A stretch of 64,000 nucleotides of DNA from contig NZ_JAAVVW010000002.1 in NCBI RefSeq assembly GCF_023910625.1, positions 62,001 through 126,000 of the forward strand, written 5' to 3'. Origin of the DNA: Limnohabitans sp. (GTDB taxonomy: Bacteria; Pseudomonadota; Gammaproteobacteria; Burkholderiales; Burkholderiaceae_C). The stretch's first letter is position 1, and every line of letters begins with the position of its first letter. Of this stretch, positions 51,726 through 63,094 are shown one piece after another. The notes under the pieces were generated by a model. That model saw nothing but the letters and a program-made list of their open reading frames with translations, was not told the origin of the DNA and did not search any database. The translations under genes and the position numbers were made by a program.

Positions 51726-52262
51726 TCAGGATTTTGCGAACATGTTGCCCAAGTCAAACACCGAGTTGGGCACATTCACGCGGATGGGTTGGCTGATCGG
51801 CATCGGGGCAATCGCGCGCTTGAGGCTGGGCTTGTTTTCAACAACCAAGCCTTTGGCCAATTGGTCGTCCACCAACTTTTGCAGGGACACCGAGTCCAAG
51901 AACTCCACCATTTTGGAGTTCAGGGAAGCCCACAGGTCGTGCGTCATGCAGCGGCCCTCGCCGCCATTGCAATTTTCTTTGCCGCCGCAGTGGGTGGCGT
52001 CAATCGGCTCGTCCACCGACAAAATGATGTCGGCCACCGTGATTTCAGTGGATTTGCGACCCAAGGTGTAACCGCCGCCAGGGCCACGGGTGGACTCCAC
52101 CAGGTTGTGTCGACGCAGCTTGCCGAACAACTGCTCCAAATAAGACAGTGAAATCTGTTGGCGCTGGCTGATGGCGGCCAATGTCACAGGGCCTGCGTCT
52201 TGACGCAAAGCCAAGTCGATCATGGCGGTGACGGCAAAACGACCTTTGGTGGTTAAACGCAT
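51726..52262 (-). CDS. iscR: Fe-S responsive regulator IscR (Rrf2 family)
   Basis: 178 residues. Winged-helix [19 protein letters not shown], then the cluster ligands in [17 protein letters not shown] (three Cys and a nearby His). First gene of the isc operon, likely autoregulated through the site at 52313-52336. Confidence 0.94.
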   Translation of the reverse strand: MRLTTKGRFAVTAMIDLALRQDAGPVTLAAISQRQQISLSYLEQLFGKLRRHNLVESTRGPGGGYTLGRKSTEITVADIILSVDEPIDATHCGGKENCNGGEGRCMTHDLWASLNSKMVEFLDSVSLQKLVDDQLAKGLVVENKPSLKRAIAPMPISQPIRVNVPNSVFDLGNMFAKS

Positions 52263-52312
52263 GGCAGACTCCTGAAGTGGTGAGAGGCTTGGCCCGCAAC
52301 CTGCTTGACAGG

Positions 52313-52336
52313 TTCCCGAGTAAAGAAGTCAAGTAT
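52313..52336 (-). promoter_or_regulatory. Probable IscR type-1 operator / isc promoter
   Basis: On the minus strand ATACTTGACT, a 4-5 base AT-rich spacer and ACTCGGGAA, 50 bp upstream of iscR. It resembles the known IscR type-1 consensus. TTGACT may also serve as the -35. Confidence 0.55.
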
Positions 52337-52374
52337 ACCTAATCCCGATCAAATCACTCGGGTTATAGGGCCAT

Positions 52375-54487
52375 TCAGGCCCTGATGAGCGGCACGATGG
52401 GGTCGCCCCCTGCCGCGCCAAAGGCCTGCTCCTTCAGAACGGTCAGCTGGTCGCGCACCTGAGCGGCTTTTTCGAACTCCAGGTTGCGGGCGTGCTCCAT
52501 CATTTGCTTTTCCAACTGCTTGATGGCTTTGGCGATGTCTTTCTCGCTCATGTCCTCCACTTTGGCCCGTTGCACCGCCGCCAGTTCCAAGCGCTCGGCT
52601 TCTTTGCCCGACTTTTCGCTGTACACGCCGTCGATGAGGTCTTTGACCTTTTTGACAATGCTCTTGGGCGTGATGCCCATGAGCTCGTTGTGGGCCACTT
52701 GCTTGACGCGGCGCCGCTCGGTCTCGCCGATGGCTTTTTTCATCGACTCGGTGGTGCGGTCGGCGTACAAAATCGCCCGGCCGTTCAGGTTTCGGGCCGC
52801 ACGACCTATGGTCTGAATCAAGCTGCGCTCGGAGCGCAAGAAGCCTTCTTTGTCGGCGTCCAAAATCGCCACCAACGAAACCTCTGGAATATCCAAGCCC
52901 TCGCGCAGCAGGTTGATGCCCACCAGCACATCGAACGCGCCCAAGCGCAGGTCACGCAAAATTTCCACCCGCTCCACCGTGTCCACGTCGCTGTGCAAAT
53001 AGCGCACCTTGACGCCGTTGTCGCTCAGGTAATCGGTGAGCTGCTCGGCCATGCGTTTGGTCAGCGTGGTGATCAGCACCCGCTCGTGCTTGTCCACCCG
53101 GATGCGGATTTCTTGCAGCACATCGTCCACCTGGTGCGTGGCGGGGCGCACCTCGACCTGCGGATCGACCAAGCCCGTGGGGCGCACCACCTGTTCGACC
53201 ACTTTGCCCGAATGCGTTTTTTCGTAGTCGGCGGGCGTGGCCGACACAAAGATGCACTGACGCATGCGTTTTTCAAACTCTTCAAACTTGAGGGGGCGGT
53301 TGTCCAGTGCGCTGGGCAAGCGAAAACCGTATTCCACCAGCGTGGTTTTGCGCGCCTTGTCGCCGTTGTACATGGCGTTGAGCTGGCCAATCATTTGGTG
53401 GCTCTCGTCCAGAAACATGATGGCGTCAGGCGGCATGTAGTCGGTGAGTGTGCTGGGCGCATCGCCCGGGGCCGCGCCCGACAAATGACGGGTGTAATTC
53501 TCAATGCCCTTGCAGTGGCCCACTTCGGACAGCATTTCCAGGTCAAACCGGGTGCGCTGCTCCAGGCGTTGCGCCTCGACCAGCTTGCCCATGCCCACCA
53601 GCTCTTTGAGGCGTTGGGCCAGCTCCAGCTTGATGGTTTCCACCGCCGCCAGCACTTTGTCGCGCGGCGTCACATAGTGGCTCGACGGGTAGACCGTGAA
53701 GCGCGGGATCTTTTGCCGAATGCGCCCAGTCAGCGGGTCAAACAGTTGCAAGCTCTCAATCTCGTCGTCAAACAGCTCGATTCGAATGGCCAGCTCGGAG
53801 TGTTCTGCCGGGAACACATCGATCGTGTCCCCCCGCACCCGGAACTTGCCGCGTGAAAACTCCATGTCGTTGCGCTGGTACTGCATGCGGATCAGCTGCG
53901 CGATCACGTCGCGCTGGCCCAGCTTGTCGCCGGTGCGCAGCGTCATGATCATGCGGTGGTAGCTCTCGGGCTCGCCAATGCCGTAGATGGCCGACACCGT
54001 GGCCACAATCACCACATCGCGCCGCTCCATGATGCTTTTGGTGCAAGACAGCCGCATCTGCTCGATGTGCTCGTTGATCGCGCTGTCTTTTTCAATGAAC
54101 AAATCACGCTGCGGCACATAGGCCTCGGGCTGGTAATAGTCGTAGTAACTGACGAAATACTCGACCGCGTTCTTGGGGAAAAAACTCGCGGAATTCGCTG
54201 TACAACTGCGCCGCCAGCGTCTTGTTGGGCGCAAACACAATGGCGGGCTTGCCAATTTGTGCGATCACATTGGCCATGGTGAAGGTCTTGCCCGAGCCGG
54301 TCACGCCCAGCAGGGTCTGAAACACCTCGCCATCGTGCACGCCTTCGACCAACTGCTCAATCGCCACGGGCTGGTCGCCAGCGGGCGGGTAAGGCTGGAA
54401 CAGCTCAAAGGGCGAACCCGGGTAGCTGACGAATTGGCCATCGAGGGGGACAGCTGTGACCTCTGACAGAGGAATGATTTCAGACAT
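52375..54487 (-). CDS. uvrB: Excinuclease ABC subunit B, frameshifted
   Basis: About 703 residues in two frames. The N-terminal part from 54487 has Walker [15 protein letters not shown]. The rest continues in another frame from [20 protein letters not shown] to the UVR motif and end at 52375, with [19 protein letters not shown] and IGRAARN visible. The break is one extra T in a six-T run (54179-54184). UvrB is the damage-verification helicase of nucleotide excision repair. Likely a base error. Confidence 0.92.
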
Positions 54488-54559
54488 GGGAACTCGTTTT
54501 TTGTGGAATGAGGAGCGACTGACCGGACTGAATCTGCCTGCTCAGAGCACGTCCTGAGG

Positions 54560-54874
54560 TCAATAGCCGCCCAACAAGATGTCGAGCGCATTGACCACCT
54601 CGGGTGCTTGGGCGCGCAAATTCAACAGCGGCGCACCCAACCAGCGCACAGGCACTGCGGCCAATGCGGCACTGTCCAGCACCAGTTCCTGACCCTCCAC
54701 CGTGCAGACAGGGTTGAGGTCACGCATCGGCAAAGGGGCGTATTCGGCGCTGCGCAAGGGGATCACAACACGCGTGGCAATCTTGTCCAAAAAGCTGTTT
54801 TGCACGTCCAGCAAATAGGGCGTGCGCTCGCGCATGCGGGCATCCGGGTGGGGATAAACGTCGAACTGGGCCAT
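54560..54874 (-). CDS. ccdB: CcdB-like gyrase-poisoning toxin
   Basis: 104 residues starting MAQFDVYPHPD, with YLLDVQNSFLDKIATRVVIPL and LNPVCTVEGQ as in CcdB. It lies three bases after the antitoxin gene. Chromosomal ccdAB pairs are common in Proteobacteria. Confidence 0.88.
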   Translation of the reverse strand: MAQFDVYPHPDARMRERTPYLLDVQNSFLDKIATRVVIPLRSAEYAPLPMRDLNPVCTVEGQELVLDSAALAAVPVRWLGAPLLNLRAQAPEVVNALDILLGGY

Positions 54875-54877
54875 GGC

Positions 54878-55117
54878 TCAGAAGCTGCGGTAAGCGTCCA
54901 GGGGCAAGCCCTCTTGCTCGATGCGGGCGTTGTAGCTGGCAATGGCATCCAGGTTTTGCGTCTGCCAGCGCGCCCAATACTGGCGCTTGACTTCTTGGGC
55001 CAGCAAGGCATCCACCGTGCGCGACACATTCATGTCCAACTCGCGCGCCATGGCCAGCACCTCAGCATTGAGCGATAAATTGACAGGTTTTTTCGGGGCA
55101 TCTTCAAAGCGCAACAT
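54878..55117 (-). CDS. ccdA: CcdA-like antitoxin
   Basis: 79 residues: KKPVNLSLNAEVLAMARELD is a ribbon-helix-helix DNA-binding part and RWQTQNLDAIASYNARIEQEG the CcdB-binding tail. GGAGGTTCCAC lies before the ATG at 55117; the long frame to 55510 is not supported. Confidence 0.85.
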   Translation of the reverse strand: MLRFEDAPKKPVNLSLNAEVLAMARELDMNVSRTVDALLAQEVKRQYWARWQTQNLDAIASYNARIEQEGLPLDAYRSF

Positions 55118-55328
55118 GTGGAACCTCCGAGAAGTATGCGCATAGTTTATGCGCAAAACAGCATCAAAGTGCTTTGCAAGGCCAAGTGCCTGCGGCCCAA
55201 TCCATCTGCCCAAGGCCCAAAGCCCATGGATTGTGGCGCGCATCGCGTCTTGGGTTTGGACGCGCCGGTGCAGTGGTTTGAGCCTAAAATGGAGGGCTTT
55301 TTCCCATCGACTACACAGGATTGTCACC

Positions 55329-56526
55329 ATGTCTTTGTTCTCCGCCGTCGAAATGGCCCCCCGCGACCCGATCCTGGGGCTGAATGAGCAATTCAACGCC
55401 GACACCAACCCCAACAAAGTGAACCTGGGCGTGGGCGTGTACTTCGACGACAACGGCAAACTGCCCCTGCTGCAATGCGTGCAAGCCGCCGAAAAAACCA
55501 TGATGGCCACCCCTACAGCCCGTGGCTACTTGCCGATTGACGGCATCGTGGCTTATGACAACGCCGTCAAGGCGCTGGTGTTTGGTGCTGAATCGGACGT
55601 GGTCAAGTCGGGCCGCGTGTCCACCGTGCAAGCCATTGGCGGCACGGGCGGCCTGAAAATCGGTGCCGACTTCCTGAAAAAAGTCAGCCCCAAGGCCAAA
55701 GTGCTGATTTCCGACCCCAGTTGGGAAAACCACCGCGCCATCTTCGTGAACGCCGGTTTTGAAGTCGAGAACTACGCTTATTACGACGCGGTCAAACGCG
55801 GCAGTCAACTTCGAAGGCATGCTGGCCAGCCTGAACTCAGCTGCGGCGGGCACCATCGTCGTGCTGCACGCCTGCTGCCACAACCCGACCGGCTACGACA
55901 TCACTGCGTCCCAGTGGGACCAGGTCATTGCCGTCGTCAAAGCCAAAAACCTGACCGCCTTTTTGGACATGGCATACCAAGGCTTTGGCCACGGCATTGC
56001 CGAAGACGGCGCGGTGATCGGCAAGTTTGTGGCTGCGGGACTGAACATCTTTGTCTCCACCTCGTTCTCCAAGAGCTTCAGCCTCTACGGTGAGCGCGTG
56101 GGCGCCTTGTCGGTGGTGGCTTCAGACAAAGAAGAAGCTTCCCGCGTGCTCAGCCAACTCAAGATCGCCATCCGCACCAACTACTCCAACCCACCCATCC
56201 ACGGCGGTGCGGTGGTCGCGGCAGTGCTCAACAACCCCGAACTGCGCGCCCAGTGGGAGCAGGAACTGGCCGAGATGCGTGTGCGCATCAAGGCCATGCG
56301 CCAGAAACTGGTCGATAGCCTCAAAGCCGCTGGCGTGCAGCAGGACATGAGCTTCATCACCACCCAGATCGGCATGTTCAGCTATTCGGGTCTGACCAAA
56401 GACCAGATGGTGCGTCTGCGCAGCGAATTTGGTGTGTACGGCACCGACACCGGCCGCATGTGCGTGGCGGCGCTGAACAGCAAAAACATCGATTACGTAT
56501 GCGCCTCGATTGCCAAAGTGGTTTGA
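55329..56526 (+). CDS. Aspartate/aromatic aminotransferase (class I), frameshifted
   Basis: About 399 residues in two frames joined at about 55793, where an extra T breaks YYDAANAAVNFEGML. N-terminal part MSLFSAVEMAPRDPILGL, GGTGGLKIGADFL. C-terminal part CCHNPTGYD, PLP lysine in STSFSKSFSLYGERVG and GRMCVAALNSKNI. AspC/TyrB family. The start at 55329 follows AGGATTGTCACC. Probable base error. Confidence 0.9.
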
Positions 56527-56683
56527 TCTGACTGGTATGGCGTTTGCAGCAGCCTGCAACGGGGCAAAACCTATTGAGCGGTGCAGAAGGTGTCGGCCAA
56601 TTAGGGGACACACTCAAAAAATACCCTGGGGTCTCCTGTAGTATCGTCGCACCGCATCATTTTGTTGCAAGGGAAATTGTCAA

Positions 56684-58174
56684 ATGCTTTACCAGATTTT
56701 CGAAACGCAGCGCTCGATCATGGAACCCTTTTCCGATCTGGCGCAAGCAGCGGCCAAGCTGTACAGCAACCCTCTCAATCCCATGGCGCAAACCCCTTTG
56801 GCACAACGCGTGTCTGCAGGATATGCCTTGATGCACCGGTTGGGCAAAGACTACGAAAAGCCAGAGTTCGGCATCAAGACCGTCAAGGTCAACAAAATCG
56901 ATGTGGCCATCCATGAGCGCATCGAGATCGATAAGCCTTTTTGCGAGTTGCGCCGCTTCAAACGTTTTTCTGACGATGCCGCCACGCTGAGCGTTCTCAA
57001 GACCCAACCCGTGGTGCTGATCGTCGCACCGCTGTCAGGTCACTACGCCACCTTGTTGCGCGATACCGTCAAGACCATGCTGCAAGACCACAAGGTGTAC
57101 ATCACCGACTGGAAAAACGCCCGCCTGGTTCCCCTGTCTGACGGTGAGTTCCATCTGGATGATTACGTCAACTATGTGCAGGAATTCATCCGCCACTTGC
57201 AAACCAGCTATGGTCATTGCCATGTGGTCAGTGTTTGTCAGCCCACTGTGCCGGTGCTGGCCGCTGTGTCCTTGATGGCCAGTCGTGGTGAAAAAACGCC
57301 AGTGACCATGACGATGATGGGTGGCCCCATCGATGCACGCAAATCTCCCACCTCGGTGAACAACCTGGCAACCAACAAGAGCTTCGAGTGGTTTGAGAAC
57401 AACGTCATCTACCGCGTGCCGCCCAACTTCCCCGGAGCAGGCCGGCGCGTGTACCCCGGCTTCTTGCAGTACACCGGCTTTGTGGCCATGAACCCCGACC
57501 GACATGCCAGCAGCCATTACGACTATTTCAAGGACCTCATCAAGGGCGACGACGCCAGTGCCGAAGCCCACCGCAAGTTCTACGATGAATACAACGCCGT
57601 TTTGGACATGGACGCCGATTACTACCTGGAAACCATCCAGACGGTGTTTCAGGACTTCAAACTGGTCAATGGCACTTGGGACATCAAGGGTGTGGATGGC
57701 CGGATCGAGCGCGTTCGACCCCAAGACATCAAGGGCACGGCCCTGATGACGATTGAAGGCGAACTGGACGATATCTCCGGCTCAGGCCAAACGCGGGCAG
57801 CGCAAGACCTGTGCACCGGTGTGCCCGCAATTGAGCGCAAACATATGGAAGTGGCGGGTGCGGGCCATTACGGCATCTTCAGCGGCCGCCGTTGGCGCGA
57901 TATGGTTTACCCACAATTGGTGAAGTTCATCACCAGCCACGCCCCAGAAGCCAAGTCCGTTGCGCCCAAAACGATGACGAAGACCCCGGCCAAGACCACC
58001 AGCACCCCAGAGGCCAAGCCAGCAGCCAAAGCCGTCAAGCGCGCCGCCGCCAAGAAGCCTGCTGCAAAAGCCGTGACCAAAGTCGTGGCCACAGCGCCTG
58101 CTGATAGCGGCAAAGCAAGGGTCAATCCGCAAGGTGCCATCAAAACCACCTGGGTGGTGGCCCCAAAAGCCTGA
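56684..58174 (+). CDS. phaZ: Intracellular PHA depolymerase with Ala/Lys/Pro-rich tail
   Basis: 496 residues. The PhaZ catalytic motif with Cys nucleophile is VVSVCQPTVPVLAA, and HYGIF near residue 400 may carry the catalytic His. The last 85 residues are AAAKKPAAKA-type, like histone H1 or PhaM/PhaF tails, and may bind DNA or granules. GGGAAATTGTCAA precedes the ATG. It degrades stored polyhydroxybutyrate. Confidence 0.85.
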   Translation: MLYQIFETQRSIMEPFSDLAQAAAKLYSNPLNPMAQTPLAQRVSAGYALMHRLGKDYEKPEFGIKTVKVNKIDVAIHERIEIDKPFCELRRFKRFSDDAATLSVLKTQPVVLIVAPLSGHYATLLRDTVKTMLQDHKVYITDWKNARLVPLSDGEFHLDDYVNYVQEFIRHLQTSYGHCHVVSVCQPTVPVLAAVSLMASRGEKTPVTMTMMGGPIDARKSPTSVNNLATNKSFEWFENNVIYRVPPNFPGAGRRVYPGFLQYTGFVAMNPDRHASSHYDYFKDLIKGDDASAEAHRKFYDEYNAVLDMDADYYLETIQTVFQDFKLVNGTWDIKGVDGRIERVRPQDIKGTALMTIEGELDDISGSGQTRAAQDLCTGVPAIERKHMEVAGAGHYGIFSGRRWRDMVYPQLVKFITSHAPEAKSVAPKTMTKTPAKTTSTPEAKPAAKAVKRAAAKKPAAKAVTKVVATAPADSGKARVNPQGAIKTTWVVAPKA

Positions 58175-58179
58175 GGCCC

Positions 58180-58866
58180 ATGCCCATGAAGCCCACAGCG
58201 CCTGAGACCCAGGCGCTTTTTCTTTTGCTCAACGAGGCCCTGCCGCAAACGCAGTGCACGCGTTGCGGGTTTCCGGACTGCGCCAGCTACGCCATGGCCA
58301 TGGCCGAGGGGCAAGCACCGATCAACCAATGCCCACCTGGCGGACAAGAAGGCATACAACGGCTTTCAGCGCTGACAGGCCTGCCTGCCTTGCCCCTGAA
58401 CCCCAAACACGGCCATGAAGGGCCACGCCATGTGGCCATCATCGATGAGGCTTGGTGCATCGGTTGCACGTTGTGCATCAAAGCCTGTCCGACCGATGCG
58501 ATTTTGGGGGCCAACAAAGTCATGCACACCGTGATTGAGCCATGGTGCACGGGGTGTGAATTGTGCATCCCGGTGTGCCCGGTGGACTGCATTGCGCTGG
58601 AGAATGTGACTGACACACGCACCGGCTGGGCAGCATGGTCCGCGCAAGAAGCTCAGACAGCCCTCACGCGGTATGCGTCACGCCAAAAACGCCTGGCGCA
58701 TGAAGAGGCCGCCCACCAAGCCCGGCTGATCACTGAGGCCGAGCACACCTTGGACGACTTGACCGCCCACACCAAGGGCACCGGCAACGCGCCCGAAGTG
58801 GACCGAAAACGCGCCATCATCGAAGCGGCGCTGGCCAAAGCCCGTGCCAAACAACATCCAGGCTGA
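58180..58866 (+). CDS. RnfB/RsxB-like dicluster ferredoxin
   Basis: 228 residues. An N-terminal CTRCGFPDC cluster motif and two ferredoxin motifs, CIGCTLCIKACP and CTGCELCIPVCP. It lacks the membrane anchor of true RnfB, and the other rnf genes are absent nearby. Five bases after phaZ. Confidence 0.85.
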   Translation: MPMKPTAPETQALFLLLNEALPQTQCTRCGFPDCASYAMAMAEGQAPINQCPPGGQEGIQRLSALTGLPALPLNPKHGHEGPRHVAIIDEAWCIGCTLCIKACPTDAILGANKVMHTVIEPWCTGCELCIPVCPVDCIALENVTDTRTGWAAWSAQEAQTALTRYASRQKRLAHEEAAHQARLITEAEHTLDDLTAHTKGTGNAPEVDRKRAIIEAALAKARAKQHPG

Positions 58867-58921
58867 CCGCCCGACATCGGCCTTGATCGCGGTCGCAGAC
58901 CGCTCCTGCACCGAACCTGTT

Positions 58922-59401
58922 TTAGACGGCGGAGGCTAATTTCTCAAAAGCACTGACCACCTCGGGTGGGGCCTGCACCAATTCGATCAACACACCCTCG
59001 CCGCCCACCGGGAACTCTTCATTCGCCTTGGGGTGCAAAAACGTGATGTCAAATCCAGCAGCGCCCTTGCGGATGCCACCCGGCGCAAAGCGCACGCCTT
59101 GTGACGTGAGCCACTCCACCGCCACCGGCAAGTCGTCAATCCACAAACCGATGTGGTTGAGCGGCGTGGTGTGCACGGCGGGCTTTTTTTCGGGGTCAAG
59201 TGGCTGCATCAGATCGACCTCGACCTTGAACGGACCCGTGCCGATGGCGCAGATGTCTTCGTCCACGTTCTCGCGTTCGCTTTTGTAGGTGCCGGTCACC
59301 TCCAGTCCGAGCATGTCAACCCAGAGTTTTTGCAAACGCCCTTTGTCAGGCCCGCCAATGGCGATTTGCTGGACGCCCAGCACTTTGAAGGGGCGCGTCA
59401 T
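58922..59401 (-). CDS. VOC-family protein, possible methylmalonyl-CoA epimerase
   Basis: 159 residues with the glyoxalase fold: [41 protein letters not shown] and a final [12 protein letters not shown] with the metal Glu. It abuts pccA, so a role in methylmalonyl-CoA metabolism is likely; plain lactoylglutathione lyase activity cannot be excluded. Confidence 0.75.
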   Translation of the reverse strand: MTRPFKVLGVQQIAIGGPDKGRLQKLWVDMLGLEVTGTYKSERENVDEDICAIGTGPFKVEVDLMQPLDPEKKPAVHTTPLNHIGLWIDDLPVAVEWLTSQGVRFAPGGIRKGAAGFDITFLHPKANEEFPVGGEGVLIELVQAPPEVVSAFEKLASAV

Positions 59402-61450
59402 TTATTCAAACTCCACGATCATCTGGTCCACAGTGAGCGATTCTCCTTTGGCGGCCACCACTTTCTTCACCACGCCGTCTTGAGCAGCGAACAACACGTT
59501 TTCCATCTTCATGGCTTCGATCACGGCCACGCGTTCACCCGCTTGCACCTTTTGGCCCACCGACACGGCCACCTCGACCAACAGGCCGGGCATGGGTGAC
59601 AAGACAAAGCGGCTGAGGTCTGGCGCTGCCTTGTAAGGCATGAGCTGGTGCAGCTCGGCCATGCGGGGCGACATGACCAGCGCTTCGATGCGGGTGCCGT
59701 TGTGCTGCACTTGCAACGCCAACGGGTTCTTCAAGGTACCACGCTCGATTTGCGCGGTAAACGGCTTGCCGTTGCAAGTGCCTTCGATGCGGATGTCGTT
59801 CAAACGCGATTTGCTTTCGATGGCGTAGGTCTTGCCCGCCACCGTGATTTGCGCCACGCCAGGCTTGCCGGTAAATTCGTCCACGTGCACCGGGACATAG
59901 CGGTTGTTGACGCCTTGTCCCAACTCGACCACCGCATAGTCCTGGCCAATCTTGACGTCGTAACCAGGCAACTGACCGCTGAGGTTGGCAGCGCGTTCGC
60001 GAGACTTGCGACGAACGAAGGCCGCCAGGGCGGCCAGGAAGTCGTGGTCGTCGTGGGGCACTTCTTCAGCGCGGAAACCTTGGCTGTACTGCTCGGCAAT
60101 GAAGCCGGTGTTGAAGTCGCCCGACACAAAACGGGGGTGGGCCAACAAAGCCGACTGAAAGGGGATGTTGGAGCTGATGCCACGGATGACGAAGCCATTC
60201 AGGGCTTCGCGCATTTTGGCAATGGCATCCAAGCGGTCTTTGCCGTGCACGATCAGCTTGGCGATCATCGAGTCATAGAACATCGGAATTTCGCCGCCGT
60301 CTTGCACGCCCGTGTCCACACGCACGCCATACAGATGGGTGGTGTTGGCCTGAAACATGGTGGTTTGCGGCGTCTGAAAGCGCACCAAGCGACCCGTAGA
60401 TGGCAAGAAGTTGCGGAACGGGTCTTCGGCGTTGATGCGGCACTCGATGGCCCAGCCGTTGCGCTGCACGTCTTTTTGCTCGATGGACAATTTTTCGCCA
60501 GCGGCCACGCGGATCATCTGCTCGACCAAGTCCAGGCCCGTGATGGCTTCGGTCACCGGGTGCTCGACCTGCAAACGGGTGTTCATCTCCAAAAAATAAA
60601 AGCTTTGGTCCTTGCCGACCACAAACTCCACCGTGCCCGCCGATTGGTATTTCACCGCCTTGGCCAACTGCACCGCCTGCTCGCCCATGGCTTTGCGGGT
60701 GGCTTCAGAGATGAAGGGTGACGGCGCTTCTTCGATCACCTTTTGGTGACGGCGCTGGATCGAACACTCTCGCTCGTTCAAATAAATCACGTTGCCGTGG
60801 CTGTCGCCCAGCACCTGAATTTCGATGTGACGAGGCTCTTCAACAAACTTCTCGATGAACACACGGTCATCGCCAAAACTGTTGCGCGCTTCGTTGCGGC
60901 AAGAGGTAAAGCCTTCAAACGCTTCCTTGTCGTTGAAGGCCACGCGCAGGCCTTTGCCGCCGCCGCCAGCCGAGGCTTTGATCATCACCGGGTAGCCGAT
61001 GTCCTTGGCAATTTTGACGGCTTTTTCTGCCGTCTCGATCGCATTGTTCACGCCGGGAATGCAGTTCACGCCCGCAGCGCCCGCCAATTTCTTGGACTCG
61101 ATCTTGTCACCCATGGCGGCAATTGAGAAATGGCGCGGCCCAATGAAGGCAATGCCTTCGTCTTCGCAGCGCTTGGAGAACTCGGCGTTTTCGCTCAAAA
61201 AGCCGTAGCCAGGGTGAATCGCCTGGGCACCGGTGGCCTTGGCTGCGGCAATGATTTTGTCTGCCACGAGGTAGGACTCTCGCGAGGCCGCCGGGCCAAT
61301 CAGCACGGCCTCATCGGCCAGCATCACATGGCGGGCCTCCTTGTCGGCCTCAGAGTAAACGGCCACCGTCTGGATGCCCATTTTTTGGGCGCTGGCGATG
61401 ACACGGCAAGCGATTTCGCCACGGTTGGCAATCAGGATTTTGGTAAACAT
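59402..61450 (-). CDS. pccA: Propionyl/acetyl-CoA carboxylase biotin-containing subunit
   Basis: 682 residues. Biotin carboxylase domain (KILIANRGEIACRVIASA, ATP-grasp KASAGGGGKGLR, EMNTRLQVEHPVTE), a middle PCC-BT-type domain and a C-terminal biotinyl domain with EAMKMENVLF. With PccB it forms the alpha6beta6 carboxylase making methylmalonyl-CoA. Confidence 0.93.
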   Translation of the reverse strand: MFTKILIANRGEIACRVIASAQKMGIQTVAVYSEADKEARHVMLADEAVLIGPAASRESYLVADKIIAAAKATGAQAIHPGYGFLSENAEFSKRCEDEGIAFIGPRHFSIAAMGDKIESKKLAGAAGVNCIPGVNNAIETAEKAVKIAKDIGYPVMIKASAGGGGKGLRVAFNDKEAFEGFTSCRNEARNSFGDDRVFIEKFVEEPRHIEIQVLGDSHGNVIYLNERECSIQRRHQKVIEEAPSPFISEATRKAMGEQAVQLAKAVKYQSAGTVEFVVGKDQSFYFLEMNTRLQVEHPVTEAITGLDLVEQMIRVAAGEKLSIEQKDVQRNGWAIECRINAEDPFRNFLPSTGRLVRFQTPQTTMFQANTTHLYGVRVDTGVQDGGEIPMFYDSMIAKLIVHGKDRLDAIAKMREALNGFVIRGISSNIPFQSALLAHPRFVSGDFNTGFIAEQYSQGFRAEEVPHDDHDFLAALAAFVRRKSRERAANLSGQLPGYDVKIGQDYAVVELGQGVNNRYVPVHVDEFTGKPGVAQITVAGKTYAIESKSRLNDIRIEGTCNGKPFTAQIERGTLKNPLALQVQHNGTRIEALVMSPRMAELHQLMPYKAAPDLSRFVLSPMPGLLVEVAVSVGQKVQAGERVAVIEAMKMENVLFAAQDGVVKKVVAAKGESLTVDQMIVEFE

Positions 61451-61542
61451 GTTCGATGAGCGTTAAGCTTTGAGTGTTGAGCAGAAAAATCAGGTGTGGC
61501 TTCGGTTCAACCGTCTGAACACTGAGCGCCAAACGCTGAACC

Positions 61543-63075
61543 TCACAGCGGAATGTTCCCGTGCTTGCGCCAGGGGTTTTCAATCTTCTTCTCTTTGAGC
61601 ATCACCAGCGAACGGCAGATCCGCTTGCGCGTCTCATGCGGCTGGATCACGTCGTCAATGAAGCCGCGCGCGCCCGCCACAAAGGGGTTGGCAAAGCGGG
61701 CTTTGTATTCGGCTTCTTTGGCGGCCAGTTTTTCCGGGTCGCCTTTGTCTTCTCGGAAAATGATTTCCACAGCGCCCTTGGCACCCATCACTGCAATCTC
61801 GGCATTGGGCCAGGCAAAGTTCACATCGCCACGCAGGTGCTTGGAGGCCATCACGTCGTATGCGCCGCCGTAAGCCTTGCGTGTGATGACGGTGATTTTG
61901 GGCACGGTGCACTCGGCATACGCGTAGAGCAACTTGGCACCATGCTTGATGATGCCGCCGTATTCTTGGCTGGTACCGGGCATGAAGCCGGGCACGTCCA
62001 CAAAGGTGATGACGGGGATGTTGAATGCATCGCAAAAACGCACAAAGCGCGCCGCTTTGATGGCGCTTTTGATGTCCAGGCAACCGGCCAACACTGTGGG
62101 TTGGTTGGCCACAATACCGACGGTTTGGCCTTCCATGCGGGCAAAACCGATCAGGATGTTCTTGGCGTAGTCCGGTTGCAGCTCAAAAAAGTCACCATCG
62201 TCTACGGTTTTGACGATGAGCTCCTTCATGTCATAGGCTTTGTTGGGGTTATCGGGCACCAGGGTGTCCAGGCTCATGTCCATGCGGCCAGACGGGTCAC
62301 CGCTGGAGCGCACTGGCGCTTTTTCGCGGTTATTCAGCGGCAGGTAGTTGTACAGGCGGCGCACCATCAGCAGGGCTTCCACATCGTTTTCAAACGCCAT
62401 GTCGGCCACACCGCTCTTGGTGGTGTGGGTCAATGCGCCGCCCAGCTCTTCGGCCGTGACTTCTTCATGGGTCACGGTTTTCACCACTTCAGGGCCCGTC
62501 ACAAACATGTACGACGTGTCCTTGACCATGAAAATGAAATCGGTCAGTGCAGGCGAGTACACCGCGCCACCGGCGGATGGGCCCATGATCATGCTGATCT
62601 GGGGCACCACGCCGCTGGCCATCACGTTGCGCTGAAATACTTCGGCATAACCACCCAGCGAGGCCACACCTTCTTGAATGCGGGCACCCCCCGAATCGTT
62701 CAAGCCGATCACGGGCGCGCCCACCTTCATGGCCTGGTCCATGACCTTGCAAATTTTTTCGGCGTGCGTCTCGGACAAAGCGCCGCCATACACGGTGAAG
62801 TCCTGGCTGTACACAAAAACCAAACGGCCGTTGATCATGCCGTAGCCGGTGACCACGCCGTCGCCGGGGATCTTGTTGTCTTGCATGCCGAAGTCGGTAC
62901 AGCGGTGCTCCACGAACATGTCCCACTCTTCGAAGGTGCCTTCGTCCAGCAAGACCTCGATGCGCTCACGGGCTGTCAGTTTGCCTTTGGCGTGCTGCGC
63001 ATCAATGCGCTTTTGCCCGCCGCCCAAGCGGGCCGCAGCGCGCTTTTTTTCCAATTGTTCAATGATGTCTTGCAT
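61543..63075 (-). CDS. pccB: Propionyl-CoA carboxylase carboxyltransferase subunit
   Basis: 510 residues. Carboxyltransferase motifs [38 protein letters not shown] and [15 protein letters not shown]. Partner of PccA, 92 bp upstream of it in transcription order. Confidence 0.94.
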   Translation of the reverse strand: MQDIIEQLEKKRAAARLGGGQKRIDAQHAKGKLTARERIEVLLDEGTFEEWDMFVEHRCTDFGMQDNKIPGDGVVTGYGMINGRLVFVYSQDFTVYGGALSETHAEKICKVMDQAMKVGAPVIGLNDSGGARIQEGVASLGGYAEVFQRNVMASGVVPQISMIMGPSAGGAVYSPALTDFIFMVKDTSYMFVTGPEVVKTVTHEEVTAEELGGALTHTTKSGVADMAFENDVEALLMVRRLYNYLPLNNREKAPVRSSGDPSGRMDMSLDTLVPDNPNKAYDMKELIVKTVDDGDFFELQPDYAKNILIGFARMEGQTVGIVANQPTVLAGCLDIKSAIKAARFVRFCDAFNIPVITFVDVPGFMPGTSQEYGGIIKHGAKLLYAYAECTVPKITVITRKAYGGAYDVMASKHLRGDVNFAWPNAEIAVMGAKGAVEIIFREDKGDPEKLAAKEAEYKARFANPFVAGARGFIDDVIQPHETRKRICRSLVMLKEKKIENPWRKHGNIPL

Positions 63076-63094
63076 GCTGGGTCTCTCTCAAAAA

